Shown: positions 1 to 12,682, counted from the stretch's first letter. The stretch: DNA of 64,000 nucleotides from CATQHS01 sp965203375 (GCA_965203375.1 OZ241886.1:1426001-1490000), one strand, 5' to 3'. Made by a program: numbers and translations. Notes: generated from the sequence alone by a model not told the origin.

Positions 1-1
1 G

Positions 2-133
2 GCCGCCCTGGAGCGCTCCGGGGCGACTGTGGTGGCCAGCGCCAACCCCGGCTGCTCGCTGCACCTTGCCGCGGCCGGCCTAGATGTGCGCCACCCCCTG
101 GAGCTGGTGGCTGAAGCCCTCGATCTGACCTAG
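2..133 (+). CDS. C-terminal end of a (Fe-S)-binding CCG-domain oxidoreductase subunit (GlcF-like), cut by the window edge
   Basis: An open frame runs in from the left edge and stops at a TAG at 131-133, leaving 43 residues. It contains SANPGCSLHLAAAG, which matches the second cysteine-rich CCG domain (NPGC..Q/H-L) of glycolate oxidase iron-sulfur subunits and related lactate or heterodisulfide-type reductases. In that family these cysteines bind an Fe-S cluster that passes electrons from a FAD subunit. The body of the protein lies outside the window, so the substrate cannot be fixed. GlcF is the best guess. Confidence 0.6.
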   Translation, partial: AALERSGATVVASANPGCSLHLAAAGLDVRHPLELVAEALDLT

Positions 134-182
134 CGGCCGGTGACTCCTCAAGGAGATAGCCGGCCGCTGATAGCCCGGAACC

Positions 183-1232
<1,050 letters not shown>

Positions 1233-1276
1233 GTCCGCCCCCCGCTCTCGGCCGCCGCGCTCACGGCCGGCCCCTG

Positions 1277-3073
1277 TTATCGGCCAATGCGTTGTTCATT
1301 GCTTCCCTCCCGGTTCTTGAGGATGTTGGCCCACCGGTCGCGCAGCCCCATAGTCCGGTGAAACAGCAGGTCCGAGCTGCCGTCGCGGGCGAAGTAGCCC
1401 AGCCGCTCGAACTGCACCACATCCCCCGGCGGGGTGTCGGCCGCCGCCGGCTCCAGCTTGCAGCCGGTCAGCACCTCCCGGGAGGCCGGGTTGTAGGAGT
1501 CGAGCGGGTCGCCGCCGTCGGCGCCGGGGGCCGGGTCGGTGAACAGGCGGTCGTACAGCGCCACCGAGGCGTCCACCGCATGGTCGGCCGAGACCCAGTG
1601 GATGGTGGCCTTCACCTTGCGGCCGTCGGGGGCGTGCCCGCCGCCGGTGTCGGGGTCGTAGCGGCACCGCAGCCCGGTCACCGTCCCGTCGGGGCCGGTG
1701 ACCGCGTCGTGGCAGCGCAGGAAGTAGCCGGCCCTCAGTCTCACCTCCCGCCCCACCGCCAGACGGTGGAACTTGGCCGGCGGGTCGGCCATGAAGTCGT
1801 CGCGCTCGATCCACAGCCTCCCGGTGAAGGGAACCTTCCGGGCGCCGGCCGAGTCGTCCTCGGGGTTGTTGGCCGCCTCCCGCCACTCCACCCGGCCCTC
1901 GGGCCAGTTCTCGATCACCACCTCCAGCGGCTGCAGCACGGCCATCCGGCGAGGGGCGAGCCGGTTGTGGTGGTCGCGCCCGAACGCCTCCAGCAGTTCG
2001 ATCTCGTGGACGCCCTCCACCCGGTCCACCCCGATGTGCTCGCAGAAGGCCCGGATGGCCTCGGGCGGATACCCCCGGCGGCGCAGCCCCTTCAGGGTGG
2101 GCATGCGGGGATCGTCCCACCCGTCCACCCTGCCCTCCTGCACCAGCGCGGCCAGCACCCGCTTGGAGGTGACGGTGTGGGTGAGGTTCAGGCGGGCGAA
2201 CTCGTACTGGCGGGGCTGGTCCCCGGGGAGCCGAAGCTGGTCCAGGAACCAGTCGTACAGCGGCCGGTGGACGTCGAACTCCAGGCTGCACAGCGAGTGG
2301 GTGACGCCCTCGACGGCGTCGCTCTGGCCGTGGGCCCAGTCGTAGGTGGGGTAGATGCACCAGTCGTCGCCGGTGCGGAAGTGGGTTATGTGGCGGATGC
2401 GGTACATCACCGGGTCGCGCATGTGCATGTTCTCGTGGCCCATGTCGATCCGGGCCCGCAGCACTCTGGCGCCGTCGCCGAACTCCCCGGCCCGCATCCG
2501 GCGCAGCAGGTCCAGGCTCTCGGCCGGGGGGCGGTCCCGCCACGGGCTGTCGGCGCCGGGGGTGGTGAAGCCGCCCCGGCTCTCGGAGATGGCGGCCGCG
2601 TCCTGGTCGTCCACGTAGGCCAGGCCCGCCTCCACCAGGCGCTCGGCCCACTGGTAGAGCTGCTCGAAGTAGTCGGACGCGTACACCGTCGGCCCGTCGG
2701 GCTCGAAGCCGAGCCAGGCGATGTCGGACTCGATCGACCGGGCGTATTCGACGGTCTCGCCTTCGGGGTTGGTGTCGTCGAAGCGGAGCTTGCAGGCCCC
2801 GCCCAGCTCGGCCGCGATGCCGAAGTTGAGGCATATGGCCTTGGCGTGGCCGATGTGCAGGTGGCCGTTGGGCTCGGGCGGGAAGCGGGTCTGGACCCGG
2901 CCCCCGAAGGCGCTGGCGGCGCGGTCCTGGCGGATCTGGCCGCGGATGGGGTCGGCCCCCCGCCGAGACGCCGGCCGGTCGGACGGGCCTGGCCCGCCGG
3001 TGCCCTTGGGGTCGGGTGAGCCGGTCCCGGAGCCGCTCATGTTCCTGGGGTCGGAAGGTGCGGGCCCGGGCAC
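1277..3073 (-). CDS. glnS: Glutaminyl-tRNA synthetase
   Basis: A 598-residue class I aminoacyl-tRNA synthetase that charges tRNA-Gln directly with glutamine in the cytoplasm. The signature RFPPEPNGHLHIGHAKAI (about 63-80, HIGH at 73-76) is the GlnRS form rather than the GluRS form, and VTSKR near residue 310 stands in for KMSKS. The C-terminal beta-barrel anticodon-binding half follows (GRLWIERDDF and downstream). It is about 45 residues longer than the E. coli enzyme, mostly a Gly/Pro/Asp-rich N-terminal tail. A second Met at codon 12 (3040) is a plausible alternative start. There is no fused YqeY domain. Most actinobacteria use the GatCAB transamidation route and lack glnS, so its presence here is noteworthy. 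Confidence 0.95.
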   Translation of the reverse strand: MPGPAPSDPRNMSGSGTGSPDPKGTGGPGPSDRPASRRGADPIRGQIRQDRAASAFGGRVQTRFPPEPNGHLHIGHAKAICLNFGIAAELGGACKLRFDDTNPEGETVEYARSIESDIAWLGFEPDGPTVYASDYFEQLYQWAERLVEAGLAYVDDQDAAAISESRGGFTTPGADSPWRDRPPAESLDLLRRMRAGEFGDGARVLRARIDMGHENMHMRDPVMYRIRHITHFRTGDDWCIYPTYDWAHGQSDAVEGVTHSLCSLEFDVHRPLYDWFLDQLRLPGDQPRQYEFARLNLTHTVTSKRVLAALVQEGRVDGWDDPRMPTLKGLRRRGYPPEAIRAFCEHIGVDRVEGVHEIELLEAFGRDHHNRLAPRRMAVLQPLEVVIENWPEGRVEWREAANNPEDDSAGARKVPFTGRLWIERDDFMADPPAKFHRLAVGREVRLRAGYFLRCHDAVTGPDGTVTGLRCRYDPDTGGGHAPDGRKVKATIHWVSADHAVDASVALYDRLFTDPAPGADGGDPLDSYNPASREVLTGCKLEPAAADTPPGDVVQFERLGYFARDGSSDLLFHRTMGLRDRWANILKNREGSNEQRIGR

Positions 3074-3463
3074 GCCGGTGTTCCTACCAGTGGGCGCCGA
3101 TGGCCGCCAACCCGACCGGCGGCGAGTCGGCAGCCGCCGACCCGGCCGCCGCCGGGCCGTCTCTCAGCCTTGGAACAGCGAGCCCCTTAAGACAGCGAGC
3201 CGGGTCGTGGGGGACCCGGCTCGCCTGGACACGCCCATGCGATGGAGGGGGATCGCACAGACGGTGTTGGACAATCTCCAGTGTCGCACACGGTCGGGCG
3301 CGAATGGTGGCATTTCCGGTGACATCACGGTGAACATTCGATTATGTCTCGTCTCGCCGACGGAATCAGCCCGCTTGAGGACGGCGGCTCAGCCTGCTCA
3401 AGGCCCTCGGGGGAGTTTCCGGCGGCAGAGGGCCGCCATTGGCCGCCGCTCGCTCAGCCCGGC
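3074..3463. other. 390-bp gene-free spacer with a 12-bp perfect inverted repeat
   Basis: No credible coding frame or tRNA is visible here. It holds a strong hairpin: a 12-bp arm at 3195-3206, a 6-nt loop, and the exact complement at 3213-3224. No T-run follows on either strand, so a Rho-independent terminator is not supported. The hairpin lies about 120 nt upstream of glnS in the minus-strand transcript, where it could be a leader structure or the 3' end of the upstream message. A CATAAT-like -10 hexamer for minus-strand transcription lies near 3340-3350, without a convincing -35. Confidence 0.5.
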
Positions 3464-4444
3464 TCAAGGGGCCTCGGGGCGCTCATCTGGCTCGGCGGCC
3501 AGGGTGGCCAGGGCGTCGGCGATTTCCAGCCCGGCTGCGTCCTTGAAGCCTTCAAGTCGGCGGTAGACGGCCGCCGCGGCCCGGTGGAAGCCATCGGGGA
3601 GACCGGCCGCGGCGAAGGTGTCGGCGATCTCGCTCATCTCGCCCGACCAGCGCCAGGCCTTGGGGGCCACCGAGTCGGCCGCGTCGGCCAGACGGTCGAC
3701 CAGGCCGGGCTGAGACAGCTCCCACTCCTCGGCCAGGGGTCCGTCCACCCCGTTGGCCCGGGCCAGCGCGGCCACGGCCAGCAGCAGGGCGCTGGTGCCC
3801 TTGGTCCAGGCTGCGTAGGCCATCTTGAGGGCCGAGGCCGTCCCCGGCCCGCCCGGCACCGCCCGGGCGTCGAGCACGGAGCCCTCGAAGCGGGCCGTCA
3901 CCTCCGCCGCGCCGGGGCCCGACAGATACAGCCGGGTGGTCCCCGCCGCCACCGCCGGGGGTCCGATGATCCCGCCGTCCACGAAGCGCTCGAAGCAGGC
4001 GGCCATCCGCCGGGCGGTGGCGGGCGAGACGGCGTTGGCGTCCACGTAGCGCCCGTCGAAGCCGGCCGCGGCCACCTCCTCGGCCACGGCCTCGGCCGCG
4101 TGGGGCGGGCACACCGAGATGACGGTGTCGGCCCGCCCGACGATCTCGCCCAAGTCGGGTGCCTCGGCCAGTCCGGCCGCGGCGGCCCGGGCCCGGGTGG
4201 CGGCCGAGCGGCCCCGGCTCACCCACAGGACCCGGCCCCCGCAGGCGGCGGCCACCGTGGCCCCCATGGCCCCGGGGTGCAGCACGGCGGTGACGGCCCT
4301 GCCCTGCCGGACACCGGCGGAGCGCATCTCGCCCCCAGAGGCGGGCGGCGGCATAGCGGTGACGGGCCCGCCCGCGCCACCGTCGGCGGGCCCGTCGGCG
4401 GCTCCGGCGAGCGGGCCGGGTCGGCCCGGCCCGGTGCCGGCCAC
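3464..4444 (-). CDS. NAD(P)-binding 6-phosphogluconate dehydrogenase-like protein with DUF1932-type C-terminus
   Basis: A Rossmann-fold dehydrogenase of the 3-hydroxyisobutyrate/6-phosphogluconate dehydrogenase superfamily. The dinucleotide-binding turn is VLHPGAMGATVA and the second half is an all-helical dimerisation domain (KMAYAAWTKGTSALLLA) characteristic of the DUF1932 group, whose substrate is unknown. The GTG at 4444 abuts the livF stop codon (TGA-GTG). That start adds a 39-residue Gly/Pro/Ala tail before the first recognisable Met at 4327, which directly precedes the fold and may be the true start. The arrangement makes it the last gene of the liv operon. A role in breaking down the imported amino acid or hydroxy acid is an inference. 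Confidence 0.75.
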   Translation of the reverse strand: MAGTGPGRPGPLAGAADGPADGGAGGPVTAMPPPASGGEMRSAGVRQGRAVTAVLHPGAMGATVAAACGGRVLWVSRGRSAATRARAAAAGLAEAPDLGEIVGRADTVISVCPPHAAEAVAEEVAAAGFDGRYVDANAVSPATARRMAACFERFVDGGIIGPPAVAAGTTRLYLSGPGAAEVTARFEGSVLDARAVPGGPGTASALKMAYAAWTKGTSALLLAVAALARANGVDGPLAEEWELSQPGLVDRLADAADSVAPKAWRWSGEMSEIADTFAAAGLPDGFHRAAAAVYRRLEGFKDAAGLEIADALATLAAEPDERPEAP

Positions 4445-5284
4445 TCAGGCCTCGCCCAGGTACGAGGCTCGCAGGTCGGGGTGGGCCAGCAGGTTCTCGG
4501 CCGTGTCGTCGAGCACCACCCGGCCGGTCTGCAGCACCCAGCCCCGGTCGGCCACCGACAGGGCCATGTTGGCGTTCTGCTCCACCATGAAGATGGTCAT
4601 CCCCGCCTCGTGGATCTGCTGGATCAGCTCGAAGTTCTGCTGCACCAGCGCCGGGGCCAGGCCCATGGACGGCTCGTCCATCAACAGCACCCTGGGCTTG
4701 GCCATCAGGGCCCGGCCGATGGCCACCATCTGCTGCTCGCCCCCCGACAGGGTGCCCGCCTTCTGGGCGAGCCGCTCGGCCACTCGGGGGAAGAGCTCGA
4801 ACACCCGCTCCATGTCCTCGGCCGTTCCGTCCGGGTCCTTGCGCAGGTAGGCGCCGAGCTGGAGGTTCTCCCTCACCGTCAGGCGCTTGAACAGCCGCCG
4901 GTTCTCGGGGACCATGGTCACGCCCCGGGCCACCCGGTAGCTGGTGGGCTTATCGTTGATCACCTCGCCGTCGAGCAGCACCTCGCCGGAGGTGGGCTTC
5001 ACCATCCCCAGCAGGGTCTTGAGGGTGGTGGACTTCCCGCTGGCGTTGCCGCCCAGCAGGCACACCAGCTCGCCGGGGTGGATGGCCAGATCGACGTCGT
5101 CGAGGATGTGAACCGCCCCGTAGTGGGTGTTCACCCCCCGCATCTCCAGCAGGGCCGCCCCCGATTCGCCGGCCACGGCGCCCTCGGTTCCCGGTTCGGG
5201 CGGGTCGGCGGTCACGGCGCCCTCGATTCCCGGTTCGCCGGCCACGGCGCCCTCGGTTCCCGGTTCGGGCGGGTCGGCGGTCAC
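4445..5284 (-). CDS. livF: Branched-chain amino-acid-type ABC transporter ATP-binding protein LivF
   Basis: A cytoplasmic ABC ATPase of the LivF group (279 residues, against about 235-245 typically). Walker A is GGNASGKST (about 78-86), the signature is LSGGEQQM and Walker B is VLLMDEPSMGL. It powers LivH/LivM import with LivG. The extra length is all N-terminal: residues 2-45 are a hydrophilic tail in which a 13- to 16-residue stretch (TADPPEPGTEGAVAGE) occurs twice. That tail is encoded by the 69-bp repeat array at 5170-5351, which also duplicates the stop region of the upstream gene. The GTG start at 5284 lies in one copy. The conserved domain begins near ALLEMRGVNTHYG (about 44), so translation could begin later than 5284, but no clear ribosome binding site decides it. 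Confidence 0.93.
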   Translation of the reverse strand: MTADPPEPGTEGAVAGEPGIEGAVTADPPEPGTEGAVAGESGAALLEMRGVNTHYGAVHILDDVDLAIHPGELVCLLGGNASGKSTTLKTLLGMVKPTSGEVLLDGEVINDKPTSYRVARGVTMVPENRRLFKRLTVRENLQLGAYLRKDPDGTAEDMERVFELFPRVAERLAQKAGTLSGGEQQMVAIGRALMAKPRVLLMDEPSMGLAPALVQQNFELIQQIHEAGMTIFMVEQNANMALSVADRGWVLQTGRVVLDDTAENLLAHPDLRASYLGEA

Positions 5285-5348
5285 GGCACCTCGATTCCCG
5301 GTTCGCTGGCCACGGCGCCTTTGGTTCCCGGTTCGGGCGGGTGGCAGG

Positions 5349-5351
<3 letters not shown>
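5170..5351. repeat. About 2.6 copies of a 69-bp direct repeat spanning the livMG stop and the livF N-terminus
   Basis: Units of 68-69 bp containing ...ggTCAcggcgcc... repeat with the TCA (minus-strand TGA) at 5212-5214, 5281-5283 and 5349-5351. The last is the authentic stop codon of livMG. The copies closer to livF are read in another frame as its N-terminal extension, and the GTGA in the middle copy provides the GTG called as the livF start. The copies are close to identical by eye, so the duplication looks recent. Confidence 0.85.
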
Positions 5352-8221
<2,870 letters not shown>

Positions 8222-8225
<4 letters not shown>

Positions 8226-9346
8226 GTCCGGTCCTGGGCTGAGAGGCGCTCGCCGAACAGGCCGCTGGGCCGGATGAGCAGCACCAGGATCAGCACGGCG
8301 AAGGCCACGGCGTCGCGCAACTGCGACACGCCGTTCACTCCGAGCGGCTCCAGGATCATCAGCGGCCCCACCGCCTCGGCCGTGCCCAGGGTCACCCCGC
8401 CGGCCATGGCCCCGCCCATGTTGCCGATCCCGCCCACCACCGCGGCGCTGAACGCCTTGATGCCGGGCAGGAAGCCGGTGGTGTGGACCACGCTGCGGAA
8501 CAGGATCCCCCACAGGATGCCCGCCACTCCGGCCATGGCCCCGCCCACCGCGAAGGTGGTGACGATGGTGCGGTCCACGTTTATGCCCATGAGGGCGGCG
8601 ATCTCCTTGTCCTCGGCCACCGCCCGCATCGACCGCCCCATCCGGGTCCGCTCCACCAGGAACCACAGCAGGGCCATGGACACGGCCGCCACCGCGATCA
8701 CCAGGATCCGGGTGCCCTGGATTTCCAGGGGGGTGCGCTTGGCGGTGAGCCAGTCGGGCAGGGCCGGGTAGGCCTTGGCCCCGGGGCCGAGCAGCACCAC
8801 CGCCACGTTCTGGATGAAGAACGACACGCCGATGGAGGTGATGAGGGCCACCAGGTAGGGCGACCCCCGCAGCGGCCGGTAGGCCACCCGCTCCATCACC
8901 ACCGCGGTGGCGGTGGAGGCGGCGGTGGCCAGCAGCACTATGAGCACCAGCGAGCCGACGAAGTTCGACTCCCAGGCCCCGGCGTCGGCCAGCTTGTTGG
9001 AGGCGATCATGCCGGTCATGGCCCCCACCATGAACACCTCGCCGTGGGCGAAGTTGATGAACCCCAGCACTCCGTAGACCATCGAGTAGCCCAGGGCGAT
9101 GAGCCCGTACATGGCCCCCTGGGACACCCCGGCCACCACCAGGCCCCGGAACTGGGCCCCGGTGAGGCCGGTGGCGTCGGGGTTGGCCCAGCGGGCGAAC
9201 GGGTTGGTTGGGTTCACCTGCTGGGCGATGAAGGCGGCCAGGCCGACGGCGATGACCCCCAGCGCCACCACCCGCAGGCCGGCGAGGAACCAGTCGATCC
9301 GGGTGCGGGAGCGGGAGGCGACCCTGCCGCGGGCGTCGATGGCCAC
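8222..9346 (-). CDS. livH: Branched-chain amino-acid-type ABC transporter permease LivH
   Basis: A 374-residue inner-membrane permease with several hydrophobic helices and the LivH signature GYSMVYGVLGFINFAHGEVF. The EAA-like coupling region VAEDKEIAALMGINVDRTI is present near the C-terminal third. An extra N-terminal helix (VVALGVIAVGLAAFIAQQ) precedes the core, so it is longer than the E. coli protein (308). It forms the membrane channel with the LivM half of the downstream fusion. Its stop overlaps that start by ATGA, indicating translational coupling, and it follows livK1 by 78 bp in a five-gene liv unit. Substrates of the family range over Leu/Ile/Val, other amino acids, urea and amides, so the exact solute is open. 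Confidence 0.94.
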
Positions 9347-9424
9347 CTCCCGCTCCCGTCAGCCTGCGTCAGCCCAGCGCTCGGCTCGGCGTCCTGCGGC
9401 TCTGTGCCTGATTGGCTCGGACCC

Positions 9425-10819
9425 CTAGTTGGGGGCGTACTCGAACACGACGTTTTCTTTGCTGGCGTCCAAGTCGTCGGCACTGTCGTGGCGGATGACG
9501 GTGATGCGGGCCGCCGCGCAGTCGCCGTAGTCGTCGCAGCTCAGGGTGCCGGTGATTCCGGCGTAGCCCGAGACCCCGTCGAGGTACTGGCGCACTCCGG
9601 CCCGGTCGATCACCAGGGTCCCGTCGTCGACGTAGGAGGCGGCCCCGATGGCCTCCAGCAGCAGGGTGGCGGCGTCGTAGGCGTGGGCCCAGAACGCCGC
9701 CTCGGGGGCCGAGCCGTAGGTCGCCTCGTAGGAGGCCAGGAAGTCGTCGGCGCTCACGTCGGTGCTCTGGTTGGTGTTGGCCCCGTAGCGCAGGTCGGGG
9801 CCGGAGAAGAACATGCCCTCGGACTGGGGCAGCTCCAGGAAGGTGTCCACCAGCAGGCCGTCGGCGCCGAGCAGCGCCGCGCCCTCCAGGCCCGACACCC
9901 CCGGCGCCTGGTCGGCCACGAAGTCGCCGGCGGGCTGGAAGATGGGGAAGAACAGGGCCTGGGGCGACCCGGCGGCGATCTCGGTGAGCACCGGCACCAT
10001 GTCGGTGTCCTCCTTGTTGATGCCCGAGAAGCCGGTCATCTCGCCGCCGAGAGCCTCGAAGGAGTTGGAGAAGCTCTGGGCCAGCCCCTGGGTGTAGGGG
10101 TCGCCGTCGTGGATGGCCGCCGCGGTGGTGAGGCCCCGGTCCTCGTAGACGAACTCGGCCACGGCCGCCCCCTGGATCAGGTCGTTGTGGGCGGTGCGGT
10201 AGTACCCGGGGTTGTAGGCCTCGCCGGGGGTGCCGGCCAGGTCCGAGGTGAGCGACGGGGAGGTGTTGGACGGCGAGATCATCACCATGTTGGCCGCGCT
10301 GATGAGCGGCGAGGCGGCCACCGCCGCCCCCGAGCAGGAGGTGCCGATGATCCCGACCACCCGGTCGTCGGCCGCGATGGTCTGGGCCGCGGCCTGGCCC
10401 CCTTCGGCCGAGCACAGGTCGTCGAGGCCGGTGCCCATGTCCACGTCGAAGCCCTGGATCGGCCCGAAGTCGTCGATGGCCATCTCGATGGCCCGCTGCA
10501 TGGGCAGGCCCAGGAAGGCCACGTCGCCGGTTATGGCGTTGAGCGAGCGGACCTGGATCGCCTCTCCGCCCGACACCCGCACCTCGCCCAGCGACCCGTC
10601 GCCCATGTAGTCGGGGGCCGCCGGGGCCGGGGCCGCGGTGGTGGTCGCGGCCGGCTGGGTCGTCGGGGTCGTCTCGGTGTCGTCGTCGCCACCGCAGGCC
10701 GCGGCCACCAGGGCGAACGAGGCCGCGATCCCCAGAGGGGCCAGGAGCCGCCCCCGGTTCCTCCTGCGGGTCTGCCTGTGCCCCTTGCGGGCGGGTGCTG
10801 TTGCCTCTGCGGTCATCAT
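9425..10819 (-). CDS. livK: Branched-chain amino-acid-type ABC transporter substrate-binding lipoprotein (copy 1)
   Basis: A 464-residue periplasmic-binding-protein type I lipoprotein. The ATG at 10819 (with a second ATG next to it) follows a good GGAGG at 10827-10831 with 7-nt spacing, which rules out the longer frame starting at 10897. The N-terminus is basic (KGHRQTRRRNRGR), then hydrophobic, with lipobox LVAAAC (Cys about 42) and a Thr/Ala-rich linker. The ligand-binding fold follows (VRSLNAITGDVAFLG; GIIGTSCSGAAVAAS; SPSNTSPSLTSD). It captures solute at the outer face of the membrane for LivH/LivM-G. It is a close paralogue of the next upstream gene, with long identical stretches, so the pair arose by duplication. 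Confidence 0.93.
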   Translation of the reverse strand: MMTAEATAPARKGHRQTRRRNRGRLLAPLGIAASFALVAAACGGDDDTETTPTTQPAATTTAAPAPAAPDYMGDGSLGEVRVSGGEAIQVRSLNAITGDVAFLGLPMQRAIEMAIDDFGPIQGFDVDMGTGLDDLCSAEGGQAAAQTIAADDRVVGIIGTSCSGAAVAASPLISAANMVMISPSNTSPSLTSDLAGTPGEAYNPGYYRTAHNDLIQGAAVAEFVYEDRGLTTAAAIHDGDPYTQGLAQSFSNSFEALGGEMTGFSGINKEDTDMVPVLTEIAAGSPQALFFPIFQPAGDFVADQAPGVSGLEGAALLGADGLLVDTFLELPQSEGMFFSGPDLRYGANTNQSTDVSADDFLASYEATYGSAPEAAFWAHAYDAATLLLEAIGAASYVDDGTLVIDRAGVRQYLDGVSGYAGITGTLSCDDYGDCAAARITVIRHDSADDLDASKENVVFEYAPN

Positions 10820-10960
10820 CGAAGAACCTCCAAACCGACTCGATGGCACGCCATCGCGGACCGTGCGCGCTGGCCGCGACTCTAGCAACGCGCCCACCGT
10901 CGGCGAGCCATCTTCTCCGCCGGGCGAAGCGCCCCGGGGACATCGGGGAAGCGAAGCCGC

Positions 10961-11053
10961 CTCAGGGGGCGAATTCGAAGACGAAGCCCCCGTCTAGGGC
11001 GTGCGTTCGAAGACGATGCTCGCCTAGGGGGCGAATTCGAAGACGATGTTCTC
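10961..11053. repeat. Triplicated 3' end of livK2 (30-bp units)
   Basis: The segment that encodes the last residues and stop of livK2 (11024-11053) is followed downstream on the minus strand by two diverged copies at 10994-11023 and 10961-10990. All share the core ttcgaagacga. The copies are non-coding and lie in the 204-bp gap between livK2 and livK1. Confidence 0.8.
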
Positions 11054-12358
11054 TTTGCTGGCCTCGATGTCGCCGGGTTCGTCGTGGCGGATGATGATCA
11101 TGCGGGCCGCGCTGCAGTCCCCGAAGTCGTCGCAGGCGAGGGTGCCGGAGATGCCCCGGAAGCCGTCGACGCCGTCGAGGTGCTGGCGCACCCCGGCCCG
11201 GTCGACGACGAGTCTTCCGGCGTCGTCGACGTAGGAGGCGGCCTCGATGGCCTCCAGCAGCAGGGTGGTGGCGTCGTAGGACTGGGCCCAGTACCCGCTC
11301 TCGGGGGGCGAGCCGTAGGCGGACTGGTAGGCGGTCAGGAAGGCCTCGGCGTCGGCGCCGGTGCTCTGGTTGGTGTTGGCCCCGTAGCGGAGGTCGGGGC
11401 CGGTTATGTAGAGGCCCTGCGACTGGGGGAGCTCCATGAACGGGTCCACCAGCAGGGCGGCGCCCGCGATCAAAACGGCGTCCTCGAATCCGGGGACCTC
11501 CGGGGCCTGGTCGGCGATGAAGTCGCCGGCGGGCTGGAAGATGGGGAAGAACAGGGCCTGGGGCGACCCGGCGCCGATCTCGGTGAGCACCGGCACCATG
11601 TCGGTGTCCTCCTTGTTGATCCCCGAGAAGCCGACCATCTCGCCGCCGAGGGCCTCGAAGGCGGTGGAGAAGCTCTGGGCCAGCCCCTGGGTGTAGGGGT
11701 CGCCGTCGTGGATGGCCGCCGCGGTGGTCAGCCCCAGGTCCTCGTAGACGAACCGGGACACCGCCTCGCCCTCTATCAGGTCGTTCTTGGAGGTTCGGTA
11801 GTACCCGGGGTAGTAGTTCTCGCCGGGGGTGCCGGCCAGGTCCGAGGTGAGCGACGGGGAGGTGTTCGACGGCGAGATCATCACCATGCCCGCCTCGCTG
11901 ATGAGCGGGGAGGCGGCCACCGCCGCCCCCGAGCAGGAGGTGCCTATGACCCCGATCACCTGGTCGTCGGCGGTGATGATCTGGGCCGCGGCCTGGCCCC
12001 CGTCGGCCGAGCACAGGTCGTCGAGCCCGGTGCCCATGTCCACCTCGAAGCCCTTGATCGGCCCGTAGTCGGCGACGGCCAGCTCGACGCTGCGCTGGTT
12101 GGGTATCCCCAGGGAGGCTATGTCGCCGCTGATGGCGTTGAGCGAGCGGATCTGGATCGCCCCTCCGGCCGGCACCTCCACTGTCCCCAGCGACCCGTCT
12201 CCCGTGTAGTCGTTGGGCTGCTCCGCCGGGGCGGTTTGCTCGCTCTGATCGCCGGACTCGGCATTGTCATCGCTGTCGTCGCTGCCGCATCCGGCTGCTA
12301 GCAGCGCTGCGGCGACTGCCACTCCTGACAGTGCCAGTGATCTTCTCCGCATCCGCAT
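11024..12358 (-). CDS. livK: Branched-chain amino-acid-type ABC transporter substrate-binding lipoprotein (copy 2)
   Basis: A 444-residue paralogue of the neighbouring binding protein, first gene of the liv operon on the minus strand. The signal peptide MRMRRRSLALSGV... ends in lipobox LLAAGC (Cys about 24), followed by a Ser/Asp/Glu-rich linker. The mature part carries the same solute-binding blocks as copy 1, including GIIGTSCSG replaced by GVIGTSCSG, GDPYTQGLAQSFS and FPIFQPAGDF. Two adjacent binding proteins sharing one translocator usually widen the substrate range. Here the main differences are in the loop after AFEALGGEM and near the C-terminus. Its stop region is triplicated just downstream (10961-11053). 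Confidence 0.93.
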   Translation of the reverse strand: MRMRRRSLALSGVAVAAALLAAGCGSDDSDDNAESGDQSEQTAPAEQPNDYTGDGSLGTVEVPAGGAIQIRSLNAISGDIASLGIPNQRSVELAVADYGPIKGFEVDMGTGLDDLCSADGGQAAAQIITADDQVIGVIGTSCSGAAVAASPLISEAGMVMISPSNTSPSLTSDLAGTPGENYYPGYYRTSKNDLIEGEAVSRFVYEDLGLTTAAAIHDGDPYTQGLAQSFSTAFEALGGEMVGFSGINKEDTDMVPVLTEIGAGSPQALFFPIFQPAGDFIADQAPEVPGFEDAVLIAGAALLVDPFMELPQSQGLYITGPDLRYGANTNQSTGADAEAFLTAYQSAYGSPPESGYWAQSYDATTLLLEAIEAASYVDDAGRLVVDRAGVRQHLDGVDGFRGISGTLACDDFGDCSAARMIIIRHDEPGDIEASKENIVFEFAP

Positions 12359-12421
12359 CAGTGTAAGCGCGGCTTGTCACCTCTTCGGTCCCCCGCCTGG
12401 CGGTTGCTCTGGCTGGTTCGG

Positions 12422-12512
12422 GGCGTGTGTTCCGGCCGGCGGGTCCTGTCACGGGCGCGGTTTTGCCGCGGGGCGGCAAAACCTTGCCCCCGTGCCACCC
12501 CCCGGCCTGGCG
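12422..12512 (+). repeat. 91-bp hairpin repeat element, copy 1
   Basis: A 91-bp segment identical to 12543-12633. Its core is a hairpin with an 11-bp stem (12459-12469 with 12473-12483) and a GGG loop, extended by the pairing cacgggc/gcc(cc)cgtg. No open frame or T-run is present. It lies in the 324-bp spacer between livK2 and aroK. Family, mobility and function are unknown. Confidence 0.8.
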
Positions 12513-12542
12513 ATTGCCCTGGCCCGGCGTTTGCCCCGGCTT

Positions 12543-12633
12543 GGCGTGTGTTCCGGCCGGCGGGTCCTGTCACGGGCGCGGTTTTGCCGCGGGGCGGCAA
12601 AACCTTGCCCCCGTGCCACCCCCCGGCCTGGCG
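12543..12633 (+). repeat. 91-bp hairpin repeat element, copy 2
   Basis: An exact second copy of the element at 12422-12512 by eye, in the same orientation, separated by a 30-bp spacer that is itself built of degenerate pieces of the element's end. The hairpin core is again an 11-bp stem. The spacer between livK2 and aroK consists almost entirely of these two copies. Confidence 0.8.
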
Positions 12634-12682
12634 CGTGGCGGAGCGGAGCCCTTGGGGTGGGGCACGGTTACTCTCGGGGGGT

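Noticed and set aside
12374..12682. N-terminal extension of the aroK frame through the 91-bp repeats
   Set aside because: The extension is encoded by the repeat DNA, has Cys/Arg/Gly-rich composition and no family match. GTG 12683 gives the normal shikimate kinase length.
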